Origin: Rhodococcus sp040643435
Lineage (GTDB): Bacteria; Actinomycetota; Actinomycetes; Mycobacteriales; Mycobacteriaceae
Direction of reading: 5' to 3'
Assembly: GCF_040643435.1 (NCBI RefSeq)
Contig: NZ_JBEYUH010000021.1
Location: 1-64,000, forward strand
DNA length: 64,000 nt
The position numbers and the translations under genes are program-made. The notes beneath the pieces were generated by a model that saw only the letters and a program-made list of their open reading frames with translations, was not told the DNA's origin and ran no database searches. Position 1 is the first letter of the stretch. Each line of letters begins with the position of its first letter. Positions 8,533-16,778 of this stretch are shown here, piece after piece.

Positions 8533-10116
8533 TCAGAACACCAGGACCGCGAACACGGTGGACAGGATCAGTCCCGCCATCACCGGCAGGAAACACTTGC
8601 GGGCGAGATCCAGAACGGGCACCCGGGCGAAACCGGCCACCGCGACCAGCGAGGACCAGGCGATGATGACGCCGCCACCCGACCAGATGTTGCCCATCTG
8701 ACCGATCGCCGCGAGCGTCGACGGGTCGACGTCGACGGCCGGACCGAGTGCGCCCGACAGGGCGCCGGTGAGGGGCAGTCCGCTGAATCCGGAACCGTCG
8801 AGCCCCGCGACCACACCGATGAGCAAGATGCCGAAGGACGTGACGAAGGCATTCTGCGGCAGGTGTTCCTGCACGGCGGTTACGAGGTCGAACAGGATGG
8901 CCGGCCCCGTGGCATCGGCGGGCAGGCCGAGAATCGGACCCGCGAAATCCGGATTACCGATGAAGAAGAAACCTGCGATCGGCAGGACACAGCCCATGGC
9001 TTTGAACGCGAAGACCAGACCGTCGACGAGGTGGTCGGACGTCGTTTCGAGGAAGCCTCCGCGATCGGTCGACGCCGCGGCGGCGAACAGGATCAGCGCT
9101 GCGATCCCGCCGACGATCGCAGCGGCCTCACCGCCCTGCAGTGGAGGCACCACCTCGGTGAACTTGCCCAGCATCAGGTAGACGATGAAGGCGAGGTAGG
9201 CGAGCGGAACAAGCATCGCGAACGCCTTCGCGGTACCACGGCGCTCCTTCTCGGCGGCGGTGTGGCGCTGGTCGTCGACCGGTTCGGACGGCGCCACGAG
9301 CACCGCCGTCGCCGTCGCCGCCTGCTCTCCACCGCTGTCGCTGGGGCCACCGGCAGGTTCCGGCCGACGCGGAGGACGGGAACCGCCCCCGTCGCCCGAG
9401 GAGTCGTCGCCACGGGTGTCGCCGATGCCGCGGTCGGCTTCGGCCTCCCACTCGACGAGGAGGTCGGGGGACGGCGCGCGCCAGTGACGCTTCTGCACGA
9501 AGTAGGTGATCAGCAGAGCCGTGCCGCCGACGATCAGGGACAGAACCATGGCCTTGTCCGCGACGGCGTCGGCCTCGACGCCGGCAGCCGATGCGGAGAT
9601 GCCGGGCGCCACCTTGATGATGTAGTCCGAGGACAGCGCCATGCCCTGACCGCAGATCGCAATGACCATCCCCACCGAGAGCGGGGACATGCCTGCGCGG
9701 ATCGCAACGGGGATGAGAACCGCGCCGACGAGAGGCACCGCCGGAGTCGGCCAGAAGAACAGCGAGATTACATACGTCACGGCGGCGAGGACGAGGAAGC
9801 TGCTGGTGCCCGCACGCATGACGCGTCGGAACGGCGCGACCATCATCCGGTCGGCACCGAGGTGCCGCAACGCCCCGAGCATCGCCGTGACCATCGCGAT
9901 GATGAGAAAGATGTTGAACAGTTCCTTCGCCGCGACGAGGCTCGCGTTGAAGATGGAAGACAGTCCCGTGACGATGCTGCCCGAGAACGTCAGTGCGGTG
10001 AGGAAGGTTGCGACGACTGCAGGAACGACGATGTTCTTCCGCAGGGCCATGGTGGCCAGGATGACGAGGATGCCGGCCAGGTAGACCCAGTGCGCGGCGG
10101 TGAGTTGTGCGTCCAA
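8533..10116 (-). CDS. Multi-spanning permease, ion-transporter-like, substrate unknown
   Basis: 527 aa with roughly ten to twelve hydrophobic segments in two halves, separated by a hydrophilic Gly/Pro/Asp-rich loop (about 218-300, containing GDGGGSRPPRRPEP). The repeated halves and motifs such as FWPTPAVPLVGAVLIPVAIRAG resemble permeases of the ion-transporter superfamily (CitMHS/gluconate/dicarboxylate types), but I cannot name a substrate. The start is a TTG at 10116 preceded by GAAGGAAT. It is divergent from the MFS gene at 10504 and shares its 390-nt upstream region, which carries repeated TGTGCAC sites. Confidence 0.7.
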   Translation of the reverse strand: MDAQLTAAHWVYLAGILVILATMALRKNIVVPAVVATFLTALTFSGSIVTGLSSIFNASLVAAKELFNIFLIIAMVTAMLGALRHLGADRMMVAPFRRVMRAGTSSFLVLAAVTYVISLFFWPTPAVPLVGAVLIPVAIRAGMSPLSVGMVIAICGQGMALSSDYIIKVAPGISASAAGVEADAVADKAMVLSLIVGGTALLITYFVQKRHWRAPSPDLLVEWEAEADRGIGDTRGDDSSGDGGGSRPPRRPEPAGGPSDSGGEQAATATAVLVAPSEPVDDQRHTAAEKERRGTAKAFAMLVPLAYLAFIVYLMLGKFTEVVPPLQGGEAAAIVGGIAALILFAAAASTDRGGFLETTSDHLVDGLVFAFKAMGCVLPIAGFFFIGNPDFAGPILGLPADATGPAILFDLVTAVQEHLPQNAFVTSFGILLIGVVAGLDGSGFSGLPLTGALSGALGPAVDVDPSTLAAIGQMGNIWSGGGVIIAWSSLVAVAGFARVPVLDLARKCFLPVMAGLILSTVFAVLVF

Positions 10117-10253
10117 GGCGATTCCTTCGACAGGGCTGAACGAGTCGGGCTGTGTTCGTGGAGAGTGAATGGGAATTCGATGTATTGGGGGAACTTTCCG
10201 CTACGGCCCGCACTCGGTCAACGAGAACGCTGCACAGCGCCCGCGACGCCGGC

Positions 10254-10411
10254 TGTGCACTGTGTTCCACTTTTGCGATTTCGTGTCCACGAGGGGATCG
10301 GATGTGAAAAATTGCTACGCACATGTGTCGCGCGCTCGCCGCCACCTTCACGATGCCGCCGAATGTGCACTCTGCACCGGCTCGTCCGGATCCGATGTGC
10401 ACCTCGACACC
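10254..10411. promoter_or_regulatory. Three copies of a TGTGCAC...CAC motif upstream of the MFS gene
   Basis: Copies start at 10254 (TGTGCACTGTGTTCCAC), 10364 (TGTGCACTCTGCACC) and 10396 (TGTGCACCTCGACACC). Related copies lie between the PucR gene and the catabolic operon (13617-13681). They are candidate operators of the PucR-type regulator; the rest of the 390-nt region has no gene I can support. Confidence 0.4.
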
Positions 10412-10503
10412 GCGATGGCGATGCGTCCGACGGCAGCCCAGTGCGAAAGTGGTTCGACGGTACGAACCGTGCCGTGCAGTTCCTCGAGGTTCCGGAGAGT
10501 TCG

Positions 10504-11913
10504 ATGACCACTCGCACCGATACACCGGCAGCGCCGGTATCCGAGACGGATACGGGCACTCCCCTGGCCCTGTCCGCACTGCTCGCCGGAACCCTCGTCG
10601 GGACATTGAGCAACAACATCATCAATGTCCCACTGCCACAGATACTTTCCGACTTCGACGCAAGTCTCGAAGACGGCGCACTCCTGGCCGTCGGCTTCCT
10701 TCTCACTTTTGCTGCGGCAATGCCCCTTGCGGGGTATATCGGTGACCGATACGGTCGGCGGCGCGTCTATTGCGGCGCCCTGCTCGGCACCGCGATCTGC
10801 GCTGCCGGAGCGGCAACGGCGCCGAACCTGGAGATCCTCGTGGTCTGGCGCGCCCTCGGCGGAGTTGCGGCCGCGGCTTTCGCGCCGGCCGTCATGGGCC
10901 TGATCGCCTGGCTGTTCGGCGCGCACCGACGCGCACGTGCGGTGAGCGCATGGGCCACCGTGAACGGACTCGGCCAGGCCATCGGCCCCACCCTCGGCGG
11001 TTTCGTTGCGGGACATTGGGGTTGGCGATGGGTTTTCGTCCCTATGATTCCGATTGCATTGATCGGGCTCGCCGGGACGTTGCGCTGGATCCCGATCTTC
11101 CCCGGACGAAGGATGGTCCTCGACGTGCCCGGTGCGATCGCACTGACACTCGGTTCCGCCGGAGTCGTGCTGGGGCTGAGCATGTTCGGGCAGGCAGGTG
11201 TTCCCACGTCCATTGCGGGAATCACGGTGGGGATCTCGATCGTCGTACTCGCCGGTTTCGTTGCGCACTGCCTGCGCGTGTCCGGGCCCTTCGTCGACGT
11301 CCGGTTGCTGGTCGAGAGCAGGTTCGCGCGGAGTGCGGCCGCCGCATTCGCGCAGATGTTCTGCCTGGGCGCGGCCCTGCTGGCGGTGCCGCTGCGGTTG
11401 CACGCGACGGGTGCGTCGACAGCCACGGCCGGGGCGATCCTGTTCGCGCTGCCCGCGGTCATGGCGGCCCTCGCACCGGTCGTCGGCCGCACCGTCGATC
11501 GTGTCGGCGGGCGGCGGATGTTGCGGGCGGGACTGGTAGTGCTGCTGGTCGGGCAGATCGCGCTCGCCGTCATCCTTTCGGCGGACGAACCGCGACTGTG
11601 GCTCGTGGCGACCGTCCTGGCGATCACCGGTGCCGGCATCGCCGCGGTGCAGACCCCGGCGGCGGCCGGATCGACCCGCTCCCCTGCGGGTGAGCGCGGG
11701 ACGGGGCTGGGGGTGTTCAACCTGATCCGTTTCGGCGGATCGGCCGTCGGGGCGGCGTGGGTGACCATCGCGCTCGGTTCGTGGACGGTGGGGCCACTCT
11801 TCGCAGTGTGCGCCTCGGTCGTGTGCGCGGGGCTCGCAGCGTCGTTCCTGGGGACGGACCCCGAAGAGCACGCAGCGACCGACCCGGATTCGACCGTTCT
11901 CAGCGGTAGTTGA
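10504..11913 (+). CDS. MFS transporter (DHA2/EmrB-QacA-like)
   Basis: 469 aa, 12-14 predicted membrane segments, with the MFS motif A GYIGDRYGRRRVY after the second helix and a motif-C-like stretch GLGQAIGPTLGGF. The ATG at 10504 has GGAG 7-8 nt upstream; an open frame running far upstream is antisense to the permease and is not coding. The last 14 nt overlap the convergent PucR gene. Shared motifs in the promoter and proximity to the diiron-oxidase operon suggest transport of that pathway's substrate or product, but this is inference; sequence alone does not tell import from export. Confidence 0.85.
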   Translation: MTTRTDTPAAPVSETDTGTPLALSALLAGTLVGTLSNNIINVPLPQILSDFDASLEDGALLAVGFLLTFAAAMPLAGYIGDRYGRRRVYCGALLGTAICAAGAATAPNLEILVVWRALGGVAAAAFAPAVMGLIAWLFGAHRRARAVSAWATVNGLGQAIGPTLGGFVAGHWGWRWVFVPMIPIALIGLAGTLRWIPIFPGRRMVLDVPGAIALTLGSAGVVLGLSMFGQAGVPTSIAGITVGISIVVLAGFVAHCLRVSGPFVDVRLLVESRFARSAAAAFAQMFCLGAALLAVPLRLHATGASTATAGAILFALPAVMAALAPVVGRTVDRVGGRRMLRAGLVVLLVGQIALAVILSADEPRLWLVATVLAITGAGIAAVQTPAAAGSTRSPAGERGTGLGVFNLIRFGGSAVGAAWVTIALGSWTVGPLFAVCASVVCAGLAASFLGTDPEEHAATDPDSTVLSGS

Positions 11914-13552
11914 TCTCGTTCTCGACCGAGGTACTCAATCGGTCGAGAAGCTCGAGACGGACGGCGAGCCAGGCCGTGAACTGGTTCTCCGGTAGACGGA
12001 CGTCCATCGCCATCGCGCGGGAGATCCGGTCGAGCTTCGACAGCATCGTGTTGCGGTGTACCGACAACTCCCGCGCCGCCGCGTTGACGTTCCCACCGGC
12101 AGCGAGATAGGCCAGCAAGGTGTCGTAGAGGTCGGTACCCGGTTTGAGCGCCCCGAACACGTCGCCGACGAACCTGCGGCTGCGGTCGGTCTCCGCAACC
12201 GGCTCGAGCACGCCGTAACCCCGCAGATCGCGGTACGCCACCGAGCCCGACATCCCGAGCCGCTGCCCGATGCCGAGCGCCACGCGGGCCTGCCGGTAGC
12301 TCTCCCGGATCTGGTCCGCGCCGACGGCCGGAGCACCGTGCGCGACCGGCACCGGACGTACACGCCGGCGGGACAGATCCTGCGATACCGCGTCGGCGTA
12401 CTCGGCCATCTCGAGTTCGATGTCGCGCGGGTCGCGGTAGCGGAGCGACCGCACCACCACCAGGACGTCGCCGATCACCGTGACGTAGGAGCGCACCGAG
12501 GGATGGGGCAGGACGCTGGCCGCGTACCGGGCCAACCGCAGCAGTCCGCCGGATTCGTCGCCGCCCGAACCTGCCGGGTTCTTCCCGTAGCCGGGTGCGA
12601 CGAAGACCGCGAACGTAGAGACAAGGTCGATGTCGTGGTACTCGGCTCGGGCCTGCATGTCGTGCTGACTGGTGAAACTGCCGTGCACCAGCGCCTGCAC
12701 GAAATCGCCGCGGGCCCGTTCCTCGGCCTCGTCGACGCTGCGTTGCCGCAGCATCTCGGAACCGATGATCGCGGTCGCCTGTTCGGTGACGACCGCATGC
12801 TGGGCCAACTCGTGCGGTCCCGGCGACGTCCCCGTGGCGAGAACCACCACCCATCCCTCGAACCGTTTGCCGAGCCGGATGGTGCTCGCCGTGCACGTCC
12901 AGCGCGCGCCTCCGACGACCTCCTCCAGCACACGGGTGTCGTGGTGCGCATGACGATCCGCGGCCGTCACCGTCGACAACTGCTTGTGCAGGATCTCCGA
13001 GATCTCTTCCGCCCGAGCAGCATCGATCCCGTGGAAGGCGACGGCCTGACCGCGCGCGTCGAGTGCGATCGCCGGATGCTGCGCGAGGGCGGAGACCTCC
13101 TTGACGAGCAAGGTCAGCCCCGCGCCGCGGTGCAGCAGACCAGCGAGGGTCGAATGCACGTGCGCGGAATAGCGCATGACGTGCACTTCCTGCATCAGCG
13201 ACCGCTCGGCGAGCAACCGGTTGAGCGCCGCGAATCCCACGGGCAGGTCGAGTTCGATCACCACCGGCCCCGAGGGCCAGGACACGTCGGCCGGTACCGC
13301 GCCGTCGACGACGAACGCCGCGATGTCCCGAGCCGCGAGCGCGGACAGGGCGTGTGCGCTGTCGGCAAGCGACTCCGGCCGCATGTACACGGCGACACCG
13401 GTGAGATCGTCGAATCGGCCTACGACCTCACCGAACGGCAACACCCAGATGAGCGCCCGGTCGAGATCGGCTCCCCGCTCGACGACCCGGGCGCCCGTCA
13501 TGAGCGGTTCGTCGAGCAGGCCTCGGACAGTCAGGCGCGGACTCGATTCCAT
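11900..13552 (-). CDS. PucR/CdaR-family transcriptional regulator
   Basis: 550 aa. N-terminal PucR-type domain (about 1-120, beginning with LTVRGLLDEPLMTGARVV), a central GGDEF-like CdaR region (about 290-410) and a C-terminal PucR helix-turn-helix (about 490-545, NVNAAARELSVHRNTMLSKL). The ATG at 13552 follows AGGGAAGCAGG. Regulators of this class usually activate nearby catabolic genes in response to the substrate. It is divergent from the eight-gene operon at 13881 and convergent with the MFS gene, so it is the likely controller of both. Confidence 0.85.
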   Translation of the reverse strand: MESSPRLTVRGLLDEPLMTGARVVERGADLDRALIWVLPFGEVVGRFDDLTGVAVYMRPESLADSAHALSALAARDIAAFVVDGAVPADVSWPSGPVVIELDLPVGFAALNRLLAERSLMQEVHVMRYSAHVHSTLAGLLHRGAGLTLLVKEVSALAQHPAIALDARGQAVAFHGIDAARAEEISEILHKQLSTVTAADRHAHHDTRVLEEVVGGARWTCTASTIRLGKRFEGWVVVLATGTSPGPHELAQHAVVTEQATAIIGSEMLRQRSVDEAEERARGDFVQALVHGSFTSQHDMQARAEYHDIDLVSTFAVFVAPGYGKNPAGSGGDESGGLLRLARYAASVLPHPSVRSYVTVIGDVLVVVRSLRYRDPRDIELEMAEYADAVSQDLSRRRVRPVPVAHGAPAVGADQIRESYRQARVALGIGQRLGMSGSVAYRDLRGYGVLEPVAETDRSRRFVGDVFGALKPGTDLYDTLLAYLAAGGNVNAAARELSVHRNTMLSKLDRISRAMAMDVRLPENQFTAWLAVRLELLDRLSTSVENEINYR

Positions 13553-13616
13553 ATGGACCTGCTTCCCTCGGGAGTGTCGGACTGCCCGCACGAGACGAGT
13601 CGCCCGGCACCGTGGC

Positions 13617-13681
13617 GGTGTGCACTTTCTACACCAGTTACCAGAGTCGTAGGGCCCGGACACACATGCACTGTGTACACC
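13617..13681. promoter_or_regulatory. Candidate operators between pucR and the diiron-oxidase operon
   Basis: GGTGTGCACTTTCTACACC (13617-13635) has perfect GGTGT/ACACC arms. TGCACTGTGTACACC (13667-13681) shares ten bases, TGCACTGTGT, with the site at 10254. They sit in the 328-nt divergent spacer 13553-13880, which has no other gene-like content. Confidence 0.45.
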
Positions 13682-13880
13682 GGATCCCGAAAATGACGGT
13701 GATCTTGACCGTCCCCATCGGCGCCCGGCCCTGTTAGAAATGAGCCACGCCGGACGCACCGCTTCACCACTCCGGCACCCGCCGACACTTCAGCGACGCG
13801 GCATCGGCGGGAGGCACACGGATCCCGACGCGGACCGGGAATCGTCCGACTCTCCGACCCGACTTCGAAAGTGGAGACCA

Positions 13881-14330
13881 ATGCATCGAATCCACCGCAT
13901 CACCCTCGACGACGCGCTCCCCCTGCTCGCCGCCGGCCGCGCGAAGGCCGAGGAGATCGGCGTGAAGCAGACCCTGTGCGTCTGCGACGAGAGCGCGAAT
14001 GTCATTGCTCTGCACCGACTTCCTGGCGCCCGTCTCACCGGCGTCGAGATCGCCATGGCGAAGGCGTTCACCGCCGCCGGCCACGAGCGAGCCACCCACC
14101 TGTTCAACGAAGGGCCCAACGGACCTGCCCTCCCCGGAAACGAAGCGTTCGGCATCAGCCACATGCTCCCCGGCAAGTTCGCCATCTTCGTCGGCGGCTT
14201 CCCCCTCGTCTACGACGGGCAGATCGTCGGTGCCGTCGGCATCAGTGGCGGCAACGGTGAACAGGACAAGGCGGTCGGAGCCGCCATGATCGCCGAATTC
14301 GAAGCCCTCACCTCGGCACTCAACGCTTGA
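13881..14330 (+). CDS. GlcG/HbpS-family (DUF336) protein
   Basis: 149 aa, a complete single-domain DUF336 protein (DDALPLLAAGRAKAEEIG at the start, GAVGISGGNGEQDKAVG near the end). Relatives include HbpS, which binds haem, and the C-domain of PduO, which binds haem or corrinoid; members recur in catabolic operons without a settled role. ATG with GGAG 5 nt upstream. First gene of the eight-gene operon, so possibly cofactor binding or protection for the following oxidase. No signal peptide. Confidence 0.85.
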   Translation: MHRIHRITLDDALPLLAAGRAKAEEIGVKQTLCVCDESANVIALHRLPGARLTGVEIAMAKAFTAAGHERATHLFNEGPNGPALPGNEAFGISHMLPGKFAIFVGGFPLVYDGQIVGAVGISGGNGEQDKAVGAAMIAEFEALTSALNA

Positions 14331-14369
14331 TCGCAGTCCGCACGAAACTTCTCCTCGAAAGGCATCATC

Positions 14370-15089
14370 ATGACCGCATTGCTCGGACGCGACGAGTTCC
14401 GCACCGCACTCGAAGACGCCATCAAGGGACGCGAAGCGAAGGACGCATCCTTCAGCAAGGCGTGGGCCGAGGGCAAGCTCGAGAAGCACCATTTCGCCCG
14501 GTGGGCCGAGAACCACTACCACTACGTCGGCCCCTTCGCCGACTACCTGGCGAACATCTACTCCAACACCCCCGATCACTACACCGACGCCAAGGACTTC
14601 ACCCTCCAGAACATGTACGAGGAGGAACTGGCCGACATCCGGCACACCGACCTGCTCATCAAGTTCGCCGAGGCGTGCGGCACCACGAAGGAACGCGTCG
14701 AGGATCCGAACAACATGAGCGCGGTCACGCGCGGTCTGCAGGCGTGGTGCTACGCGGTATCCCAGCGTGAGCACTTCGTCGTCGCCACTGCGGCGCTGGT
14801 CGTGGGCCTCGAATCGCAGGTGCCGAGCATCTACAAGAAGCAGATCGTCCCGCTGCGCGAGGTGTACGGCTTCACCGAGGACGAGATCGAGTTCTTCGAC
14901 CTGCACATCACCTCGGATGTGGTGCACGGTGAGCGCGGCTATCAGATCGTCCTCGACTGCGCCGACACCCCGCAGCTGCAGCAGCGCTGCCTGCAGCTCG
15001 TCCGCTGGGGAGCGGAGATGCGCTTCTCGTACACGAAGGGCCTGTACGACACCTACGTCGCCCCCGACCTGGAGCCGGCATCCGCCTGA
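14370..15089 (+). CDS. Haem-oxygenase-like diiron oxidase/oxygenase (HDO; PqqC/TenA fold)
   Basis: 239 aa, all-helical PqqC/TenA-like protein. Unlike PqqC it carries the complete set of metal ligands known from HDO enzymes such as chlamydial CADD: E85 and H92 (spacing 7), E148, and H179-D183-H186 (spacing 4 and 3). HDO enzymes use O2 at a diiron centre for N-oxygenation, C-C cleavage or desaturation. ATG after GAAAGG, 39 nt behind the DUF336 gene. It is the only oxygenase candidate in the operon, and a Rieske ferredoxin and reductase follow directly as plausible electron donors. Substrate unknown; TenA-type thiamine hydrolysis is unlikely given the ligand set. Confidence 0.8.
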   Translation: MTALLGRDEFRTALEDAIKGREAKDASFSKAWAEGKLEKHHFARWAENHYHYVGPFADYLANIYSNTPDHYTDAKDFTLQNMYEEELADIRHTDLLIKFAEACGTTKERVEDPNNMSAVTRGLQAWCYAVSQREHFVVATAALVVGLESQVPSIYKKQIVPLREVYGFTEDEIEFFDLHITSDVVHGERGYQIVLDCADTPQLQQRCLQLVRWGAEMRFSYTKGLYDTYVAPDLEPASA

Positions 15090-15099
15090 TGCGATGCGC

Positions 15100-15131
15100 G
15101 GGAGCGGAGGTCGCTCGCGGCTTCCGCTCCC
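15100..15131 (+). other. Intra-operon hairpin between the oxidase and the first ferredoxin
   Basis: Nine-base perfect inverted repeat GGGAGCGGA / TCCGCTCCC (15100-15108 and 15123-15131), extendable by wobble pairs, in the 67-nt spacer. No T-run follows, so partial termination, processing or 3'-end stabilisation of the upstream mRNA is more likely than full termination. Confidence 0.45.
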
Positions 15132-15156
15132 CGTTGCACACGAGCGAAGGAGAAGC

Positions 15157-15558
15157 ATGTCCACCGAAATCAGAGGCAGCGGGACCACCGGCACCGGCGC
15201 CGCAGCGGAGTCCCCTGCCTGGGTCGCCGTCGCCACGGTCGAAGAGATGACGCGTCGCCGCAAACTCCGCGTGGAGGTCGACGGTCTCGCGATCGCACTG
15301 TTCCGTGCGAACGACCGCATCTACGCCTTCGCCGACCTGTGTATCCATCAGGACCGTTCGCTCACGAAGGGCACCCTCCTGCACGGCCGGGTCATCTGCC
15401 CCGGCCACCAGTGGCGCTTCGATCTCGAGACCGGATACGAAGAGGACCAGGACCTCTGTCAGCCGGTCTATCCCGTCCTCGTGCGCGACGAAACCGTCCT
15501 CGTCGACCCCACCCCGCGTCCGGCACCGGCCGAATCCGGAAAGGATTGCACTGCATGA
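15157..15558 (+). CDS. Rieske-type [2Fe-2S] ferredoxin
   Basis: 133 aa. The cluster ligands are C62-x-H64 (CIH) and C81-x2-H84 (CPGH), the classical Rieske pattern with a 16-residue gap. About 20 disordered residues precede the domain. ATG after GAAGGAG. The stop overlaps the reductase start by 4 nt (ATGA), so this protein and the reductase are made together and probably form the NAD(P)H-reductase-ferredoxin chain for the diiron oxidase. Confidence 0.9.
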   Translation: MSTEIRGSGTTGTGAAAESPAWVAVATVEEMTRRRKLRVEVDGLAIALFRANDRIYAFADLCIHQDRSLTKGTLLHGRVICPGHQWRFDLETGYEEDQDLCQPVYPVLVRDETVLVDPTPRPAPAESGKDCTA

Positions 15559-16778
15559 CCGTTCGCACCGTAGTCACAGTGGGCGCCGGTCAGGTCGCCG
15601 CCGTCACCGCACGGACCCTGCGTCGCCGCGGCTTCGACGGGCGCATCGTGCTGCTCGGCGACGAGCAACACGCCCCTTACCAGCGCCCGCCCTTGTCCAA
15701 GGAATTCCTCGCGGGTCGCGAAGGAGTCGACTCCCTCGCACTGCTGACCCGGAAATGGCTCGACGCCAACAGCATCGACATCCGCACGGGTGTATCGGTG
15801 CAGCGCATCGACACCGCGCGTCGCACCGTCGAGTTCGACGGCGGCGAGATCGCTGCCGATGCGATCGTCCTCGCCACGGGTGGACGTCCCCGTACACTCG
15901 CCACCACCGGATCCCGGCCTGATCTCGTCCACTACCTGCGCACGCTCGACGACGCGACCGCCCTCGCCGCCCGCCTGACCCCTGGATCCAGTCTCGCGAT
16001 CGTCGGCGGCGGTTTCATCGGACTCGAGATCGCCTCGACCGCACGCTCTCTCGGTGTGACGGTGACGGTTCTCGAACAGGCCGGACATCTGCTCGGAAGC
16101 ATCCTCGGCGAGCAGGTCGGCCGGCACTGCGCGGATTTGCACCGCCGCAACGGTGTAGACCTGCGCACCGGCACGGGTGTCGCCTCGGTGACCACCTCCG
16201 ATCGCGGTGTGCGGATCGAGACCACCGGCGGAATCGTCGAGGCCGACGCCGTGGTCATCGGTATCGGGATCGTCCCCAACACCGGCGTCGCGGCGGTGAG
16301 CGGACTCGCTGTCGACGGTGGGATCGTAGTGGACGTCACCGGACGCACCACGGTCGAGAACATCTACGCAGCAGGTGATGTCGCGAAGCGGTTCTCCCCT
16401 CGCGAAGGCCGCCACATCCGCGTCGAGCACTTCGACAACGCGAACCGCCAGGCCGCGGTCGTCGCCGACACGATCGTCGGACGGCAGTCGCTCTCCGACG
16501 ACCCGCACTGGTTCTGGTCCGATCAATACGACACCAACATCCAGTTTGCCGGATCAACGTCCGGAACAACCGAACTCGTCGTCCGTGGCGATATCGACAG
16601 TGGAGAGTTCTCGGTCTTCTACCTCGCCGGCGATATCCTTACCGCCGCGTTCGCGATGGACCGCGGTGAGGACATCATGGCCGCCCGCGAACTCGTCGGC
16701 CGCCGGGTCGACGCAGCGCTGCTCGCCGACGAGGACACCGATCTGTGGGAGATGTACGAGGAGGTCGAGCCCGCATGA
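15555..16778 (+). CDS. FAD-dependent ferredoxin reductase
   Basis: 407 aa, of the type in bacterial dioxygenase and P450 systems. First dinucleotide motif is GAGQVAA (10-16), second NAD motif GGGFIGLEIA (151-160), and FAD-contacting YAAGDVA (271-277). C-terminal reductase domain complete. It overlaps the Rieske gene before it and the aldehyde dehydrogenase gene after it by 4 nt each. Expected to pass electrons from NAD(P)H to one or both Rieske ferredoxins. The glutamine in the first motif is slightly unusual. Confidence 0.92.
   Translation: MTVRTVVTVGAGQVAAVTARTLRRRGFDGRIVLLGDEQHAPYQRPPLSKEFLAGREGVDSLALLTRKWLDANSIDIRTGVSVQRIDTARRTVEFDGGEIAADAIVLATGGRPRTLATTGSRPDLVHYLRTLDDATALAARLTPGSSLAIVGGGFIGLEIASTARSLGVTVTVLEQAGHLLGSILGEQVGRHCADLHRRNGVDLRTGTGVASVTTSDRGVRIETTGGIVEADAVVIGIGIVPNTGVAAVSGLAVDGGIVVDVTGRTTVENIYAAGDVAKRFSPREGRHIRVEHFDNANRQAAVVADTIVGRQSLSDDPHWFWSDQYDTNIQFAGSTSGTTELVVRGDIDSGEFSVFYLAGDILTAAFAMDRGEDIMAARELVGRRVDAALLADEDTDLWEMYEEVEPA

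Noticed and set aside
8863..10503. Long in-frame extension upstream of the MFS gene
   Set aside because: It runs antisense to the permease gene; the MFS protein has its own ATG and ribosome site at 10504.
14370..15089. TenA thiaminase or PqqC annotation
   Set aside because: The metal-ligand set E/H/E/H/D/H is that of HDO oxidases, and the neighbours are redox genes, not thiamine or PQQ genes.
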